Source: Rubrivivax sp. (GTDB taxonomy: Bacteria > Pseudomonadota > Gammaproteobacteria > Burkholderiales > Burkholderiaceae_C). Taken from it: a stretch of 32,622 nucleotides of DNA. Shown here piece by piece: positions 8,369 to 17,216 of the stretch; the first letter of the stretch is position 1; the number at the start of each line of letters is the position of its first letter. The stretch is taken from contig JALORQ010000005.1 in assembly GCA_025458805.1 (NCBI GenBank), positions 1 to 32,622 of the forward strand. Direction: 5' to 3'. The translations under genes and the position numbers were made by a program. The notes beneath the pieces were generated by a model. The model saw nothing but the letters and a program-made list of their open reading frames with translations, searched no databases and was not told the origin of the DNA.

Positions 8369-8674
8369 TCAGCCCTTCTTCGCCCAGGCGCTGCACCAGC
8401 CCGGGCCGGCCACGAGCTTGGTTCCGAACAGCGGGCAGCCGGCCCAGGCGTCGGTCGGCTTGCCCTGGTAGAGCGCGCAGTTGTTGCACTTCTGGTCGTT
8501 GCTGTGCTTCGGATACTTGGTCTTGTCGGCCTTCGTCGTGTCGTGCACGTAGCCGAGCGCGACCGCCTGCGGGTCCTTCTCGTCGATGCGCTGCGCCTGA
8601 GCGAAGGCCTGGCCGGCGCCCAGCGCCGAGCCGGCGACGGCAGCATGAAGGATGAAGGTGCGGCGGGTGGTCAT
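8369..8674 (-). CDS. High-potential iron-sulfur protein (HiPIP)
   Basis: This 101-residue precursor is a typical HiPIP, a small periplasmic [4Fe-4S] electron carrier that in many purple photosynthetic bacteria reduces the reaction-centre-bound cytochrome. A Tat signal peptide (TTRRTFILHAAVAGSALG, cleaved near AFA-Q, residue 26) fits export of a folded, cofactor-loaded protein. The four cluster ligands are Cys63, Cys66, Cys80 and Cys94 (C-x2-C-x13-C-x13-C), with the family's CNNCALYQG, GCPLFGTKLV and GWCSAWAKKG segments. A ribosome-binding sequence (AGGGAG) precedes the ATG, and a strong intrinsic terminator follows the stop, suggesting a short, abundant monocistronic message. The AT-rich leader (about 8700-8730) is the likely promoter area, but no clean hexamer pair is visible. 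Confidence 0.95.
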   Translation of the reverse strand: MTTRRTFILHAAVAGSALGAGQAFAQAQRIDEKDPQAVALGYVHDTTKADKTKYPKHSNDQKCNNCALYQGKPTDAWAGCPLFGTKLVAGPGWCSAWAKKG

Positions 8675-8774
8675 CGGAGTCTCCCTAGATGGAGCAGGGT
8701 TGAGAATAAGGGCGCACTTATATTAACGCGGGAAGCGCAGCCCGGGGAACAGGGGCAACGAGCCCCCGGGGAAA

Positions 8775-9029
8775 TCAGCTGGCAGCTGTCGCGGCGACGC
8801 CGAGGCAGTTGTTGCAGCGCCCGAGACCGCGGAGACGCGGGTCGGGCTTGCCTTCGCCGGTCTTGAAGTTGGCGTGGCAGCGGATGCACACGTACATCTT
8901 CGAACTGGACATCAGCGGCTTCACGCCGGGCTCGGCGTGCGGACGCGCGGCCGTGTACTCGGCCTGGGTCTGACGAAGCTTGAGTCCGGTCGGGGATACG
9001 GCGCTCGGGGCAGGTCGGCGAGTGGCCAT
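8775..9029 (-). CDS. Small double-CXXC (zinc-ribbon-like) protein
   Basis: An 84-residue protein I do not recognise, embedded in a longer open frame. The visible domain is the C-terminal 40 residues, MYVCIRCHANFKTGEGKPDP followed by RLRGLGRCNNCLG, with two CXXC pairs about 22 residues apart, as in a one-zinc ribbon or rubredoxin-like knuckle. The first pair reads CIRCH and so also satisfies the c-type heme motif, but there is no signal peptide, making heme attachment unlikely. The start is uncertain: 9029 (ATG), or ATG 8912 just before the domain (MSSSKMYVC), both with poor ribosome-binding sequences. It lies 100 bp upstream of HiPIP on the same strand and diverges from the LysR gene. A role in metal or redox handling is only a guess. 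Confidence 0.6.
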   Translation of the reverse strand: MATRRPAPSAVSPTGLKLRQTQAEYTAARPHAEPGVKPLMSSSKMYVCIRCHANFKTGEGKPDPRLRGLGRCNNCLGVAATAAS

Positions 9030-9266
9030 GGGCGATGTCGGCAGGGATGTCGCGTCGGACGACGCCTCACCGCGTATTGTCGCCTCAAACCGACGTGCCC
9101 CGGCCGGACGACCTCCGAACCCGAGCGCAGCGCAGGCGTCATCGCCCGAGACGCGGGGCATCCGGGCCGGCGCAGCTGTCGCGCGGATGCCGCTGTCTTG
9201 ACCTCGATCATGAAGACTCGCCCCCTGCGGGTTGGCATCGCCTTCAGTCGGCCTTAACCTCTCGGC

Positions 9267-10238
9267 GTGCGCAACGTCACGCTTCGTCAGCTGCGCGTCT
9301 TCGTCGAGGTGGCGCGACGCCTGAGCTTCGCACGCGCCGCCGAGGCGCTGCACCTCACGCCGCCCGCGGTGACGATGCAGGTCAAGGAGCTCGAGGCGGC
9401 GGTCGAGATGCCGCTGTTCGACCGCCAGGGGCGCGGGGTCTCGCTGACCACGGCTGGCGAGTACCTGCTGGTCTACGCCAAGCGCATGCTCGCGACGATG
9501 AAGGAGGCCGAGGACGCGATGTCGCGCTTCCGACGCGTCGAGACCGGGGTCCTGGTCGTCGGGCTCGTGAGCACCGCCGAGTACTTCGTGCCGCGCCTGC
9601 TCACCGCGTTCAGCGCCGGGCACCCGGGCATCGACGTCCGGCTGCAGGTCGCCAGCAACCGCGAGCAGTTGGTGGCGCTGCTGCACGCGGGCGACGTCGA
9701 CCTCGCGGTGATGGGGCGCCCGCCGCGCGAGATGGCCGCGCGCGCCGAGCCCTTCGCCGGTCATCCGTTGGTCTTCGTGGCGTCGCCGCGCCATCCGCTG
9801 GCGGCGCGGATCTCGGTGCCGCCGGCGGCGCTCGGCGAGCACGCGCTGATCGTGCGCGAGCCCGACTCGGGCACGCGCAAGGCGATGGAGGTGTTCCTGC
9901 AGGAGCACCGCGTGACGCCGCGCATCACGATGGAGATGTCCTCCAACGAGACCATCAAGCAGGCGGTGATCGCCGGCATGGGCATCAGCTTCCTGTCGCT
10001 GCACACGCTGGGCCTCGAGATCCGCAGCGGGATGCTCCGGATCCTCGAGGTCGACGGCACCCCGATCATGAAGACGTGGAACGTGGTGCACCTGATGTCG
10101 CGCGTGCTCTCGCCGGCCGCCGAGGCGTTCCGGCAGTACGTCCTGGCCGAGGCCGAGACCATGCTGCGCGAGCACGATGCGCCGCTGCTGCGCGGCGTCG
10201 CCGGGCCCCGGGCGGCCCACGCGAGCCCGGCCCACTGA
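9267..10238 (+). CDS. CbbR-like LysR-family regulator
   Basis: A 323-residue LysR-type transcriptional regulator. The N-terminal winged helix-turn-helix is complete (TLRQLRVFVEVARRLSFARAAEALHLTPPAVTMQVKELEAAV). The effector domain resembles CbbR of Calvin-cycle operons (HPGIDVRLQVASNREQLVALLHAGDVDLAVMGRPP). The start is the GTG at 9267, without a good ribosome-binding sequence. No cbb gene is in the window, so the target is unknown. It could act on the divergent small CXXC gene or on the downstream DUF3422-bchIDO genes. The 237-bp region between it and the CXXC gene (9030-9266) holds the likely divergent promoters, but no clear LysR inverted repeat was identified there. Family assignment is firm; the CbbR subgroup is likely. 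Confidence 0.88.
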   Translation: MRNVTLRQLRVFVEVARRLSFARAAEALHLTPPAVTMQVKELEAAVEMPLFDRQGRGVSLTTAGEYLLVYAKRMLATMKEAEDAMSRFRRVETGVLVVGLVSTAEYFVPRLLTAFSAGHPGIDVRLQVASNREQLVALLHAGDVDLAVMGRPPREMAARAEPFAGHPLVFVASPRHPLAARISVPPAALGEHALIVREPDSGTRKAMEVFLQEHRVTPRITMEMSSNETIKQAVIAGMGISFLSLHTLGLEIRSGMLRILEVDGTPIMKTWNVVHLMSRVLSPAAEAFRQYVLAEAETMLREHDAPLLRGVAGPRAAHASPAH

Positions 10239-10260
10239 ACCCGTCGCGGACGCCGTGGCC

Positions 10261-11559
10261 ATGCCGTCTCTGCCTGCCGACCATCCGGATCGCCGCATGC
10301 TCGCCGACGAGGTCCATGCGCGGCCGCCCGAGCCGCTCGAGACCCCGTCGCGCGCGACGCACGTGGCCGTGCTGGTCGACCCCGAGGAGCGCGAGGCCGA
10401 GCGCCAGCACATCGCGCGCCTGTTCGCACGCTTCGACCTCGCCGCGCCAGCGGCGGGCGCAACACAGTTCAGCGTGCAGCTCGGGCCGCTGCGGCTGAAG
10501 TGGGAGCGTCACGGCGAGTTCTCCGGCTACTTCTTCATCGTCGCCGGTGCGGGGGACACGCCGTTCGGCGAGCCGGCGACGCTGCTGCTGCCGGACGGCT
10601 GGCTGCGCTCGATCCCCGGCCGCACGGTGGCCGCGGCGCATGCGCGGCTGCTGCGTGCCGACGCCGGGACGCCCGATCCGCTGATGCTGGCGCAGCACTT
10701 CGGCGCGCGCATCGTCATCGGGTCCGAGATCGCCGACGGTGCCGGCGCGGCGTTCACCGACTTCCACGTCCACGACGACGGCTGCCTGCGCTTCGTGGTG
10801 TTCGACCGCGGCATGACGCCGCGGCAGGCCGGCCGCATGGTCCAGCGCCTGTTCGAGATCGACGTCTACCGCATGCTCGCGCTGCTGGCGCTGCCGATCG
10901 CGCGGCGGCAGTCGCCGCGTGTGCTGGCCATCGAGAGGTCGCTCGCCGAGCTCACCGACGGCATGGGACGCGGCGACGGCGAGGACGAGGCCCTGCTGCA
11001 CGAGCTGACCCGGCTCGCCGCCGAGGTGGAGAGCGGGCTTGCGGCGAGCCAGTTCCGCTTCGGCGCCTGCCGCGCCTACAGCGACCTGGTGGCCACCCGG
11101 ATCGAGGAACTGCGCGAGCGCCGCATCCAGGGCACGCAGACGATCGAGGAGTTCATGGCGCGGCGCTTCACGCCCGCGGTCGCGACCTGTGCCTCCGTGT
11201 CGCAGCGGCTGCGCAACCTGTCCGACCGCGTCGCGCAGGCCAGCTCGCTGCTGGCGACGCGGGTGGGCATCGCGCGCGAGAAGCAGAACCAGTCGCTGCT
11301 GGCGTCGATGGACCGCCGCGCCAAGCTGCAGCTGCGGCTTCAGCAGACCGTCGAGGGCCTGTCGATCGCCGCCATCGTCTACTACGCCGCCGGACTCGTC
11401 GGCTACGTGGCCAAGGGCTTCAAGTCGGTCGGCATCCCGCTCAGCGCCGACCTGGCCACCGGCATCGCGGTGCCGCTGCTCGCGGTCGCGGCGCTGTTCA
11501 CCGTCCGCCGCGCCCGGCGGCATGCCACCGAGGGCTCCGAACGCGCGCGCACCCCGTGA
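10261..11559 (+). CDS. DUF3422 family membrane protein
   Basis: A 432-residue member of DUF3422, a proteobacterial family of unknown function. The ATG at 10261 ([22 protein letters not shown]) matches the usual family start with its conserved EVHARP segment. The long soluble N-terminal part includes [10 protein letters not shown] and [33 protein letters not shown] helical, probably coiled-coil region follows (about residues 220-370). Two C-terminal transmembrane segments are seen ([19 protein letters not shown] and [19 protein letters not shown]) with a short Arg-rich tail. It lies 22 bp after the LysR gene and 46 bp before bchI with no obvious promoter between, so it may be cotranscribed with the magnesium chelatase genes. 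Confidence 0.85.
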   Translation: MPSLPADHPDRRMLADEVHARPPEPLETPSRATHVAVLVDPEEREAERQHIARLFARFDLAAPAAGATQFSVQLGPLRLKWERHGEFSGYFFIVAGAGDTPFGEPATLLLPDGWLRSIPGRTVAAAHARLLRADAGTPDPLMLAQHFGARIVIGSEIADGAGAAFTDFHVHDDGCLRFVVFDRGMTPRQAGRMVQRLFEIDVYRMLALLALPIARRQSPRVLAIERSLAELTDGMGRGDGEDEALLHELTRLAAEVESGLAASQFRFGACRAYSDLVATRIEELRERRIQGTQTIEEFMARRFTPAVATCASVSQRLRNLSDRVAQASSLLATRVGIAREKQNQSLLASMDRRAKLQLRLQQTVEGLSIAAIVYYAAGLVGYVAKGFKSVGIPLSADLATGIAVPLLAVAALFTVRRARRHATEGSERARTP

Positions 11560-11605
11560 CCCGCGGCGGCGGCTCGCCGCATGCCGGTCCCCACCCGGAT
11601 CACCC

Positions 11606-12637
11606 ATGTCCTTCGCCTTTCCCTTCTCTGCCATCGTCGGCCAGGACGAGATGAAGCTGGCCATCCTGATCGCCGCGACCGATCCGTCGGTTGGCGGCGT
11701 GCTGGTCTTCGGCGACCGCGGCACCGGCAAGTCCACCGCCGTGCGCGGACTGGCTGCCCTGCTGCCGAAGATGAAGGTGACGGTGGGCTGCGCCTACCAC
11801 TGCGACCCGGCCGACACCGCCGTCCGCTGCGACCAGTGCCCGTCGCTGAAGGGCAAGGGGGCCGCGAAGGTGAAGTCGGAACTGCTGCCGGTGCCGGTGG
11901 TCGACCTGCCGCTCGGTGCCACCGAGGACCGGGTCGTCGGCGCGCTCGACCTCGAGCGCGCGCTCGCGCAGGGCGTCAAGGCCTTCGAGCCCGGGCTGCT
12001 CGCGCGGGCGCACCGCGGCTTCCTCTACATCGACGAGGTCAACCTGCTCGAGGACCACCTCGTCGACCTGCTGATCGACGTGGCCGCATCGGGCGAGAAC
12101 GTCGTCGAGCGCGAGGGGCTGTCGGTCCGGCATCCGGCGCGCTTCGTGCTGGTCGGCAGCGGAAACCCCGAGGAGGGCGAACTGCGGCCGCAGCTGCTCG
12201 ACCGCTTCGGCCTTTCGGTCGAGGTCCGCACGCCGACCGACGTACCCACGCGCATCGAGGTCGTGCGCCGGCGCGACGCCTTCGAGCGCGACCCCGCGGC
12301 CTTCGTCGAGCGCTGGCATGCCGAGGACGAGCGGATCCGCCGGCGACTGGTCGCGGCGCGCAAGCGGCTGCCCGACGTCGAGGTGCCCGACGCCGCGCTC
12401 GAGCGCGCCGCGGCGCTGTGCATGAAGCTGGGCACCGACGGGCTGCGCGGGGAGCTCACGCTGATGCGCGCCGCACGCGCGCTCGCCGCTCTCGACGGGG
12501 AGCACGCGGTCGGCGACGCACAGCTGCGCCGCATCGCCGCCCCGGCGCTGCGCCACCGGCTGCGGCGCAACGTGCTCGACGACGCCGGCTCGACCGTGCG
12601 CGTCGAGCGCGTCCTGGCCGAGATGTTTCCGGCCTGA
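11606..12637 (+). CDS. bchI: Magnesium chelatase subunit BchI
   Basis: This 343-residue AAA+ ATPase is the motor subunit of magnesium chelatase, which inserts Mg2+ into protoporphyrin IX as the first committed step of bacteriochlorophyll synthesis; it forms rings with BchD and drives BchH. Motifs seen: Walker [10 protein letters not shown] (residues 36-44), the family Cys-rich insert [33 protein letters not shown], Walker [11 protein letters not shown] (139-148), and the sensor region [20 protein letters not shown]. Length is normal for the family. The start at 11606 ([17 protein letters not shown]) is at the usual place relative to the IVGQ motif. bchD begins 2 bp after the stop codon, so the two are cotranscribed; bchH is not in the window. 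Confidence 0.97.
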   Translation: MSFAFPFSAIVGQDEMKLAILIAATDPSVGGVLVFGDRGTGKSTAVRGLAALLPKMKVTVGCAYHCDPADTAVRCDQCPSLKGKGAAKVKSELLPVPVVDLPLGATEDRVVGALDLERALAQGVKAFEPGLLARAHRGFLYIDEVNLLEDHLVDLLIDVAASGENVVEREGLSVRHPARFVLVGSGNPEEGELRPQLLDRFGLSVEVRTPTDVPTRIEVVRRRDAFERDPAAFVERWHAEDERIRRRLVAARKRLPDVEVPDAALERAAALCMKLGTDGLRGELTLMRAARALAALDGEHAVGDAQLRRIAAPALRHRLRRNVLDDAGSTVRVERVLAEMFPA

Positions 12638-12639
12638 GC

Positions 12640-14487
12640 GTGGCCGGCGCCCAGCAACGCGGCGGCCCCGCGGGCGAAGCGGACCCGGCCGTGCCCGGCG
12701 AGGCCCCCGACGCATGGGCCGACGCCGCGCTCGTCGCGGCGATGCTGGCCGTCGACCCGGCCGGGCTCGGTGGCGTGCGCGTGCGTGCCGCGGCCGGGCC
12801 GGTGCGCGATCGCTGGCTGGCTCTGCTGCGGGCCTGGCTCCCGCCGGGGGTCCCGTGGCGGCGGTTGCCGCAGCACATCCGCGACGAGCGGCTGCTCGGC
12901 GGGCTCGACCTCGCCGCGACGCTGCAGACCGGGCGGCCGGTCGCGATGCGAGGGCTGCTCGCCGAGGCCGACGGGGGCGTCGTCGTCGTGCCGATGGCCG
13001 AGCGCATGTCGCCGGGCACTGCGGCCCGTGTGGCCTCGGCGATGGACCGCGGCGAGGTGGCGGTCGAGCGCGAAGGTCTGGCGCTGGCGCACCGGTCCCG
13101 CTTCGGCGTCGTCGCGCTCGATGAGGCGGTGCACGACGACGAGGTGCTGCCGGCGGCGGTCGCCGACCGGCTGGCCCTGCGCGTCGATCTCGACGCGGTG
13201 CGTCCGCGCGACGTGGCGGGGATCGACGGCGCGCCCGACGACGGCCTCGCCGACGCAGCGCGCGACGTCGCCGCGGCACGGACCCGGCTCCCCGCGGTGA
13301 CGCTGCCGGACGAGGCCCTGAAGGCGCTGGCCGCCACGTCGGTCGTGCTCGGCGTCGGGTCGCTGCGGCCGCTGTTGCAGGCCGCGCAGGCGGCGCGCGT
13401 GCACGCGGCACTCGCGGGCCGCGAGGTCGCTGGCGCCGAGGACGCGGCGGCCGCCGCCCGGCTGGTGCTCGCGCCGCGCGCGACACGGCTGCCGACCGCC
13501 GACGCGGCCGAGCCACCGCCGGACGCCGCCGAGCCCCCGCCGCCGCCCCCGCCCGAGACGCCGGACGACGCACCGCCTGCCGATGCCGAGCCGCCGTCGC
13601 AGCCGCAGGGGCCGATCGACGATCTCGTGCTCGCCGCCGCGCTGGCGGCACTGCCGCCCGGCCTGCTCGCGCGGCTGCGCGCCGAGCAGGCGGCGCGCGA
13701 CCGGGCCATGGGCGCCGGCAAGTCCGGCGCGCTGCAGAAGTCGGCCTCGCGCGGGCGCCCGGCCGGGGTGCGCCGCGGCGAACCGCGCGGCGGCCTGCGC
13801 CTCAACCTGCTCGAGACGCTTCGTGCCGCCGCGCCCTGGCAGCGGCTGCGCCGCCGAGGCGACGCGGCGCGGCGCGTCGAGGTGCGCGCCGAGGACTTCC
13901 ACGTCACCCACCACCGGCAGCGCCGCGAGACGACGACCATCTTCGCCGTCGACGCATCGGGCTCTGCCGCGCTGGCGCGGCTGGCCGAGGCCAAGGGCGC
14001 GGTCGAGTTGCTGCTGGCAGACTGCTACGTGCGGCGCGACAGCGTCGCGGTGATCGCGTTCCGCGGCCGTGGCGCCGAGCTGCTGCTGCCGCCGACGCGG
14101 TCGCTCGTGCGCGCCAAGCGCGCGCTTGCGGGACTGCCCGGCGGCGGCGGGACGCCGCTGGCGGCGGCCATCGATGCCGCGGCCACGCTCGCCGACGCCG
14201 TGCGGCGGCGAGGTGCGACGCCCGTCGTCGTGCTGCTCACCGACGGGCGCGCCAATGTCGCGCTCGACGGCACCGGTGGCCGCGGCCGGGCCGAGGCCGA
14301 CGCGCATGCGGCCGCCGCGCGCCTGCGCTCGCTCGGCTGCGCCGTGCTGGTCATCGACACCTCGCCGCAGCCGCAACCGCAGGGCCGGTCGCTCGCGGCG
14401 GCCATGGCCGCCACCTACCTGCCGCTGCCCTATGCCGGGGCGTCGCAGCTGTCGCAGGTGATGAAGGCCGGCGCCGGGTTGCGCTGA
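12640..14487 (+). CDS. bchD: Magnesium chelatase subunit BchD
   Basis: This 615-residue protein is the second AAA+ subunit of magnesium chelatase, acting as the platform between the BchI ring and BchH. The N-terminal AAA-like domain has no recognisable Walker A, as expected for BchD. A Pro/Ala/Asp/Glu-rich linker (about residues 290-325, including a run of seven prolines) connects to a C-terminal integrin-I (von Willebrand A) domain. The MIDAS metal site is intact: VDASGSAA (Asp438, Ser440, Ser442), GGGGTPLAAAID and LLTDGRANVAL. The start is GTG 12640, immediately after bchI; a second in-frame GTG at 12691 cannot be excluded. bchO follows within 60 bp, giving the common bchI-bchD-bchO order. 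Confidence 0.95.
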   Translation: MAGAQQRGGPAGEADPAVPGEAPDAWADAALVAAMLAVDPAGLGGVRVRAAAGPVRDRWLALLRAWLPPGVPWRRLPQHIRDERLLGGLDLAATLQTGRPVAMRGLLAEADGGVVVVPMAERMSPGTAARVASAMDRGEVAVEREGLALAHRSRFGVVALDEAVHDDEVLPAAVADRLALRVDLDAVRPRDVAGIDGAPDDGLADAARDVAAARTRLPAVTLPDEALKALAATSVVLGVGSLRPLLQAAQAARVHAALAGREVAGAEDAAAAARLVLAPRATRLPTADAAEPPPDAAEPPPPPPPETPDDAPPADAEPPSQPQGPIDDLVLAAALAALPPGLLARLRAEQAARDRAMGAGKSGALQKSASRGRPAGVRRGEPRGGLRLNLLETLRAAAPWQRLRRRGDAARRVEVRAEDFHVTHHRQRRETTTIFAVDASGSAALARLAEAKGAVELLLADCYVRRDSVAVIAFRGRGAELLLPPTRSLVRAKRALAGLPGGGGTPLAAAIDAAATLADAVRRRGATPVVVLLTDGRANVALDGTGGRGRAEADAHAAAARLRSLGCAVLVIDTSPQPQPQGRSLAAAMAATYLPLPYAGASQLSQVMKAGAGLR

Positions 14488-14543
14488 GCCATGCCGCGCC
14501 GGATGCCGCCTGCCGGGTGCAGCACCTGCGGGACCACGGCGCG

Positions 14544-15440
14544 ATGACGCGGCCACTCGATTGGGCGATCGACGGCGCGCACTGGCCCTGGCGCGACGCG
14601 AGCCGGTTCGTCGACGCCGGAGGCCTGCGCTGGCACGTGCAGCGCGGGATCCCGGGCGCGGGCCGTCCGCGGCTGCTGCTGGTCCACGGCACCGGCGCGT
14701 CGACGCACACGTGGCGCGCGCTGTGGCCGCTGGTCGCCACGCGTTTCGAGCCGCTGGCGATGGACCTGCCCGGCCACGCCTTCAGCTCGGCGCCGGCGCC
14801 GCAGCGGCTCGCGCTGCCGGCGATGGCGCAGTCGGTCGCAGCGCTCCTGGAGGCGCTCGACTTCCGGCCGCACCTCGCGCTCGGACACTCGGCCGGCGCG
14901 GCGATCGTGGCGCGCATGGCCCTCGACGGACAACTCGACGGCGCGGGCCTGGCCGCGATCAACGGCGCCTACCTGCCATACGGCGGCCTCGCGGCGCCGC
15001 TGTTCACGCCGCTGGCGCGCGCGCTGCACGGCGCCGGTTGGGTGGCGCGGCTCTTTGCGCGCCGCGCGGCCGATCCCGCCGTCGTGCGACGACTGGTCGA
15101 AGGCACCGGGTCGCGGCTCGACGGGGACGGCCTCGCGCTCTATGGACGGCTCATGACGAGCCCGGCGCACGCCGCCGCCGCGCTCGGCATGATGGCGCAC
15201 TGGGACCTGCGCGCACTGGCGCGCGAACTGCCCGCGCTGCCCGCGCCGCTGCACCTGCTGGTCGGCGCAGCAGACCGTGCGACGCCACCGCGGCAGGCGC
15301 GCCGCGTGGCAGCGTTGCGGCCGGGCAGCACGGTCGAGGTGGTGCCGCGCGCGGGCCACCTGGTGCACGAGGAGGATGCCGCGGCGGTCGCGCGTTGGCT
15401 GGTCGGTCTGCCCTGCGCGTCACCGGCCCCTCGGGTATAA
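14544..15440 (+). CDS. bchO: BchO, alpha/beta hydrolase linked to Mg chelatase
   Basis: This 298-residue alpha/beta-hydrolase-fold protein is BchO by sequence and by its place after bchI-bchD. Its role in bacteriochlorophyll synthesis is not settled; an accessory function in magnesium chelation is usually proposed. Seen: the oxyanion-loop motif LLLVHGTGASTHTWRAL, the strand DLPGHAFS, the nucleophile elbow ALGHSAGAAIVARM (GHSAG) and the C-terminal His in PRAGHLVHEEDA. The ATG at 14544 is preferred because it precedes the family-like RPLDWAIDGAHWPWRDASRFV; a GTG nine codons upstream (14517) is possible. It is the last gene of the bchIDO group; the next gene begins 77 bp on and has an unrelated function. 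Confidence 0.92.
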   Translation: MTRPLDWAIDGAHWPWRDASRFVDAGGLRWHVQRGIPGAGRPRLLLVHGTGASTHTWRALWPLVATRFEPLAMDLPGHAFSSAPAPQRLALPAMAQSVAALLEALDFRPHLALGHSAGAAIVARMALDGQLDGAGLAAINGAYLPYGGLAAPLFTPLARALHGAGWVARLFARRAADPAVVRRLVEGTGSRLDGDGLALYGRLMTSPAHAAAALGMMAHWDLRALARELPALPAPLHLLVGAADRATPPRQARRVAALRPGSTVEVVPRAGHLVHEEDAAAVARWLVGLPCASPAPRV

Positions 15441-15517
15441 ACCGCGCTCTTTCGCCGCGCCGACGGGACGGAGACCCGGCGCCCGTCCTCGACGCTGGAT
15501 TTCCGCTGGAGCATCCG

Positions 15518-17041
15518 ATGACCACGACCCTGCAGGCCCTGCTGTCCCAAGGCGCGGACGACGCGCCCGCCCTGTCCGCACCCGGACGCCGCGCGCTCAC
15601 CCACGGCGCGCTGCGCGCGCTGATCGGCGACACGCTCTCGACCCTCAACGGGCTGGGCATCGGCCGCAACGACCGGGTCGCCATCGTGCTGGCCAACGGC
15701 CCCGAGATGGCGGCCTGCTTCGTGGCCTGTGCCAGCGGGGTCACCAGCGCGCCCCTCAACCCGGCCTACCGGCTCGACGAGTTCGAGTTCTACATGTCCG
15801 ACCTCGGGGCGAAGGCGCTCATCGTCGAGCAGTCGAGCACGTCACCGGCGATCGACGCCGCCCGCAAGCTCGGCGTGCGGCTGATCGACCTCGTGGTCGA
15901 CGACGGCGCTCCGGCGGGTGCCTTCCGGCTGGTCGCGCGCGACGGCGCTGCCGGCGCCCCGGCGGCGCTGGGCGGGACTGCGCTGCCCGACGACATCTCG
16001 ATGCTGCTGCACACCTCGGGCACGACGTCGCGGCCGAAGATCGTCCCGCTGGCCCAGAAGAACCTCGCGGCTTCGGCGGTGCACATCGGACGCACGCTGC
16101 GCTTCACGAGCACCGACTGCGGACTCAACATCATGCCGCTGTTCCATATCCACGGCCTGATCGCCGGGGTGCTGGCGCCGCTGGCTGCCGGCTCGCAGGT
16201 GTTCTGCACGCCGGGCTTCAATGCGCTGAAGTTCTTCGCCTGGATGGACGAGGCGCGGCCGACCTGGTACACGGCGGTCCCGACCATGCACCAGACGATC
16301 CTCGCGCGCGCGCCGAAGAACGCCGAGGTCATCGCGCGCCATCCGCTGCGCTTCATCCGGTCGTCGTCGTCGTCGATCCCGCCGCAGGTCATCGCCGAGA
16401 TCGAGGCGGTGTTCAAGGCGCCGCTGATCGAGAGCTACGGCATGACCGAGGCGACGCACCAGATGGCCAGCAATCCGCTGCCGCCCGCGGTGCGCAAGCC
16501 GGGGACGGTCGGCATCGCCGCCGGCCCCGAGGTCGCGATCATGGGCGAGGACGGCACGCTGATGCCGCGCGGCGCCACCGGCGAGATCGTCATCCGCGGT
16601 CCCAACGTCACCGCCGGCTACGAGAACAACCCCAAGGCGAATGCCGAGGCGTTCGTCGACGGCTGGTTCCGCACCGGCGACCAGGGCGTGATGGACGAGG
16701 ACGGATACCTCAGCATCACCGGGCGCCTCAAGGAGATCATCAACCGCGGCGGCGAGAAGGTCAGCCCGCGCGAGGTCGACGAGATCCTCATGGATCACCC
16801 GGCGGTGGCCCAGGTCGTGACCTTCGGCATGCCGCACGACAAGCTGGGCGAGGAGGTCGCGGCCGCCGTGGTGCTGCGCGAGGGGCAGACCGCGACCGAG
16901 CGCGATCTGCAGACCTTCGTCAGCAGCCGCGCGGCCGACTTCAAGGTGCCGAAGAAGATCCTCATCATGGACGAGATCCCGAAGGGCGCCACCGGCAAGC
17001 TGCAGCGCATCGGCCTCGCGGCGAAGCTCGGGCTCGCATAG
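15518..17041 (+). CDS. AMP-dependent acyl-CoA synthetase, oxalyl-CoA synthetase-like
   Basis: A 507-residue member of the adenylate-forming superfamily. The P-loop-like motif is LLHTSGTTSRPKIVPL, the A5 motif is ESYGMTEATHQMASNPLP, the A7 region is GWFRTGDQGVMDEDGYLSITGRLKEIINRGGEKVSP, and the catalytic Lys is in the terminal GATGKLQR. The YGMTEATHQMASNPLP segment and the C-terminal half strongly resemble plant AAE3 and yeast Pcs60, which are oxalyl-CoA synthetases, so oxalate or a related small dicarboxylate is the best substrate guess. A GGAG precedes the ATG at 15518. Formyl-CoA transferase and oxalyl-CoA decarboxylase genes are absent from the window. It lies just before a carboxylate transporter, which fits organic-acid use. 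Confidence 0.88.
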   Translation: MTTTLQALLSQGADDAPALSAPGRRALTHGALRALIGDTLSTLNGLGIGRNDRVAIVLANGPEMAACFVACASGVTSAPLNPAYRLDEFEFYMSDLGAKALIVEQSSTSPAIDAARKLGVRLIDLVVDDGAPAGAFRLVARDGAAGAPAALGGTALPDDISMLLHTSGTTSRPKIVPLAQKNLAASAVHIGRTLRFTSTDCGLNIMPLFHIHGLIAGVLAPLAAGSQVFCTPGFNALKFFAWMDEARPTWYTAVPTMHQTILARAPKNAEVIARHPLRFIRSSSSSIPPQVIAEIEAVFKAPLIESYGMTEATHQMASNPLPPAVRKPGTVGIAAGPEVAIMGEDGTLMPRGATGEIVIRGPNVTAGYENNPKANAEAFVDGWFRTGDQGVMDEDGYLSITGRLKEIINRGGEKVSPREVDEILMDHPAVAQVVTFGMPHDKLGEEVAAAVVLREGQTATERDLQTFVSSRAADFKVPKKILIMDEIPKGATGKLQRIGLAAKLGLA

Positions 17042-17108
17042 GGGCTGCTAGGCGTTTTCACCGAGAACGCTTCAGAAAGGCTTAACGCCGAACGCCAGAA
17101 CTTCTGAA

Positions 17109-17137
17109 TTGCCGCGGTGGCGCGGCCTCCGTAAAGT
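17109..17137 (+). promoter_or_regulatory. Candidate promoter for the tctCBA genes
   Basis: TTGCCG-N17-TAAAGT matches sigma-70 hexamers at 4 of 6 in each box and lies about 80 bp before the TctC start. The 175-bp gap after the ligase gene also holds inverted repeats (TTCAGAA 17071-17077 with TTCTGAA 17102-17108; GGACAG 17153-17158 with CTGTCC 17169-17174) that could be operator or leader-hairpin elements. Weak evidence. Confidence 0.3.
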
Positions 17138-17216
17138 CGGCGAGCTTGTCCTGGACAGATTTGCCTTTCTGTCCGAGGCATTTCGCGACACCGACATCGA
17201 TCACGGAGACCAGCCG

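Noticed and set aside
8878-8902. CIRCH in the small CXXC protein as a c-type heme site
   Set aside because: There is no signal peptide, and a second CXXC pair at ribbon spacing makes zinc binding more likely.
12640-13500. Missing Walker A in the AAA+ part of BchD as a sign of decay
   Set aside because: Degenerate ATP-binding motifs are normal in proteobacterial BchD, and the MIDAS domain is intact.
17153-17174. GGACAG-N10-CTGTCC as a PpsR-type site or sigma-54 promoter before tctC
   Set aside because: The half-sites are in the wrong orientation for TGT-N12-ACA, and the GG to GC spacing does not fit sigma-54. It is left as an inverted repeat only.
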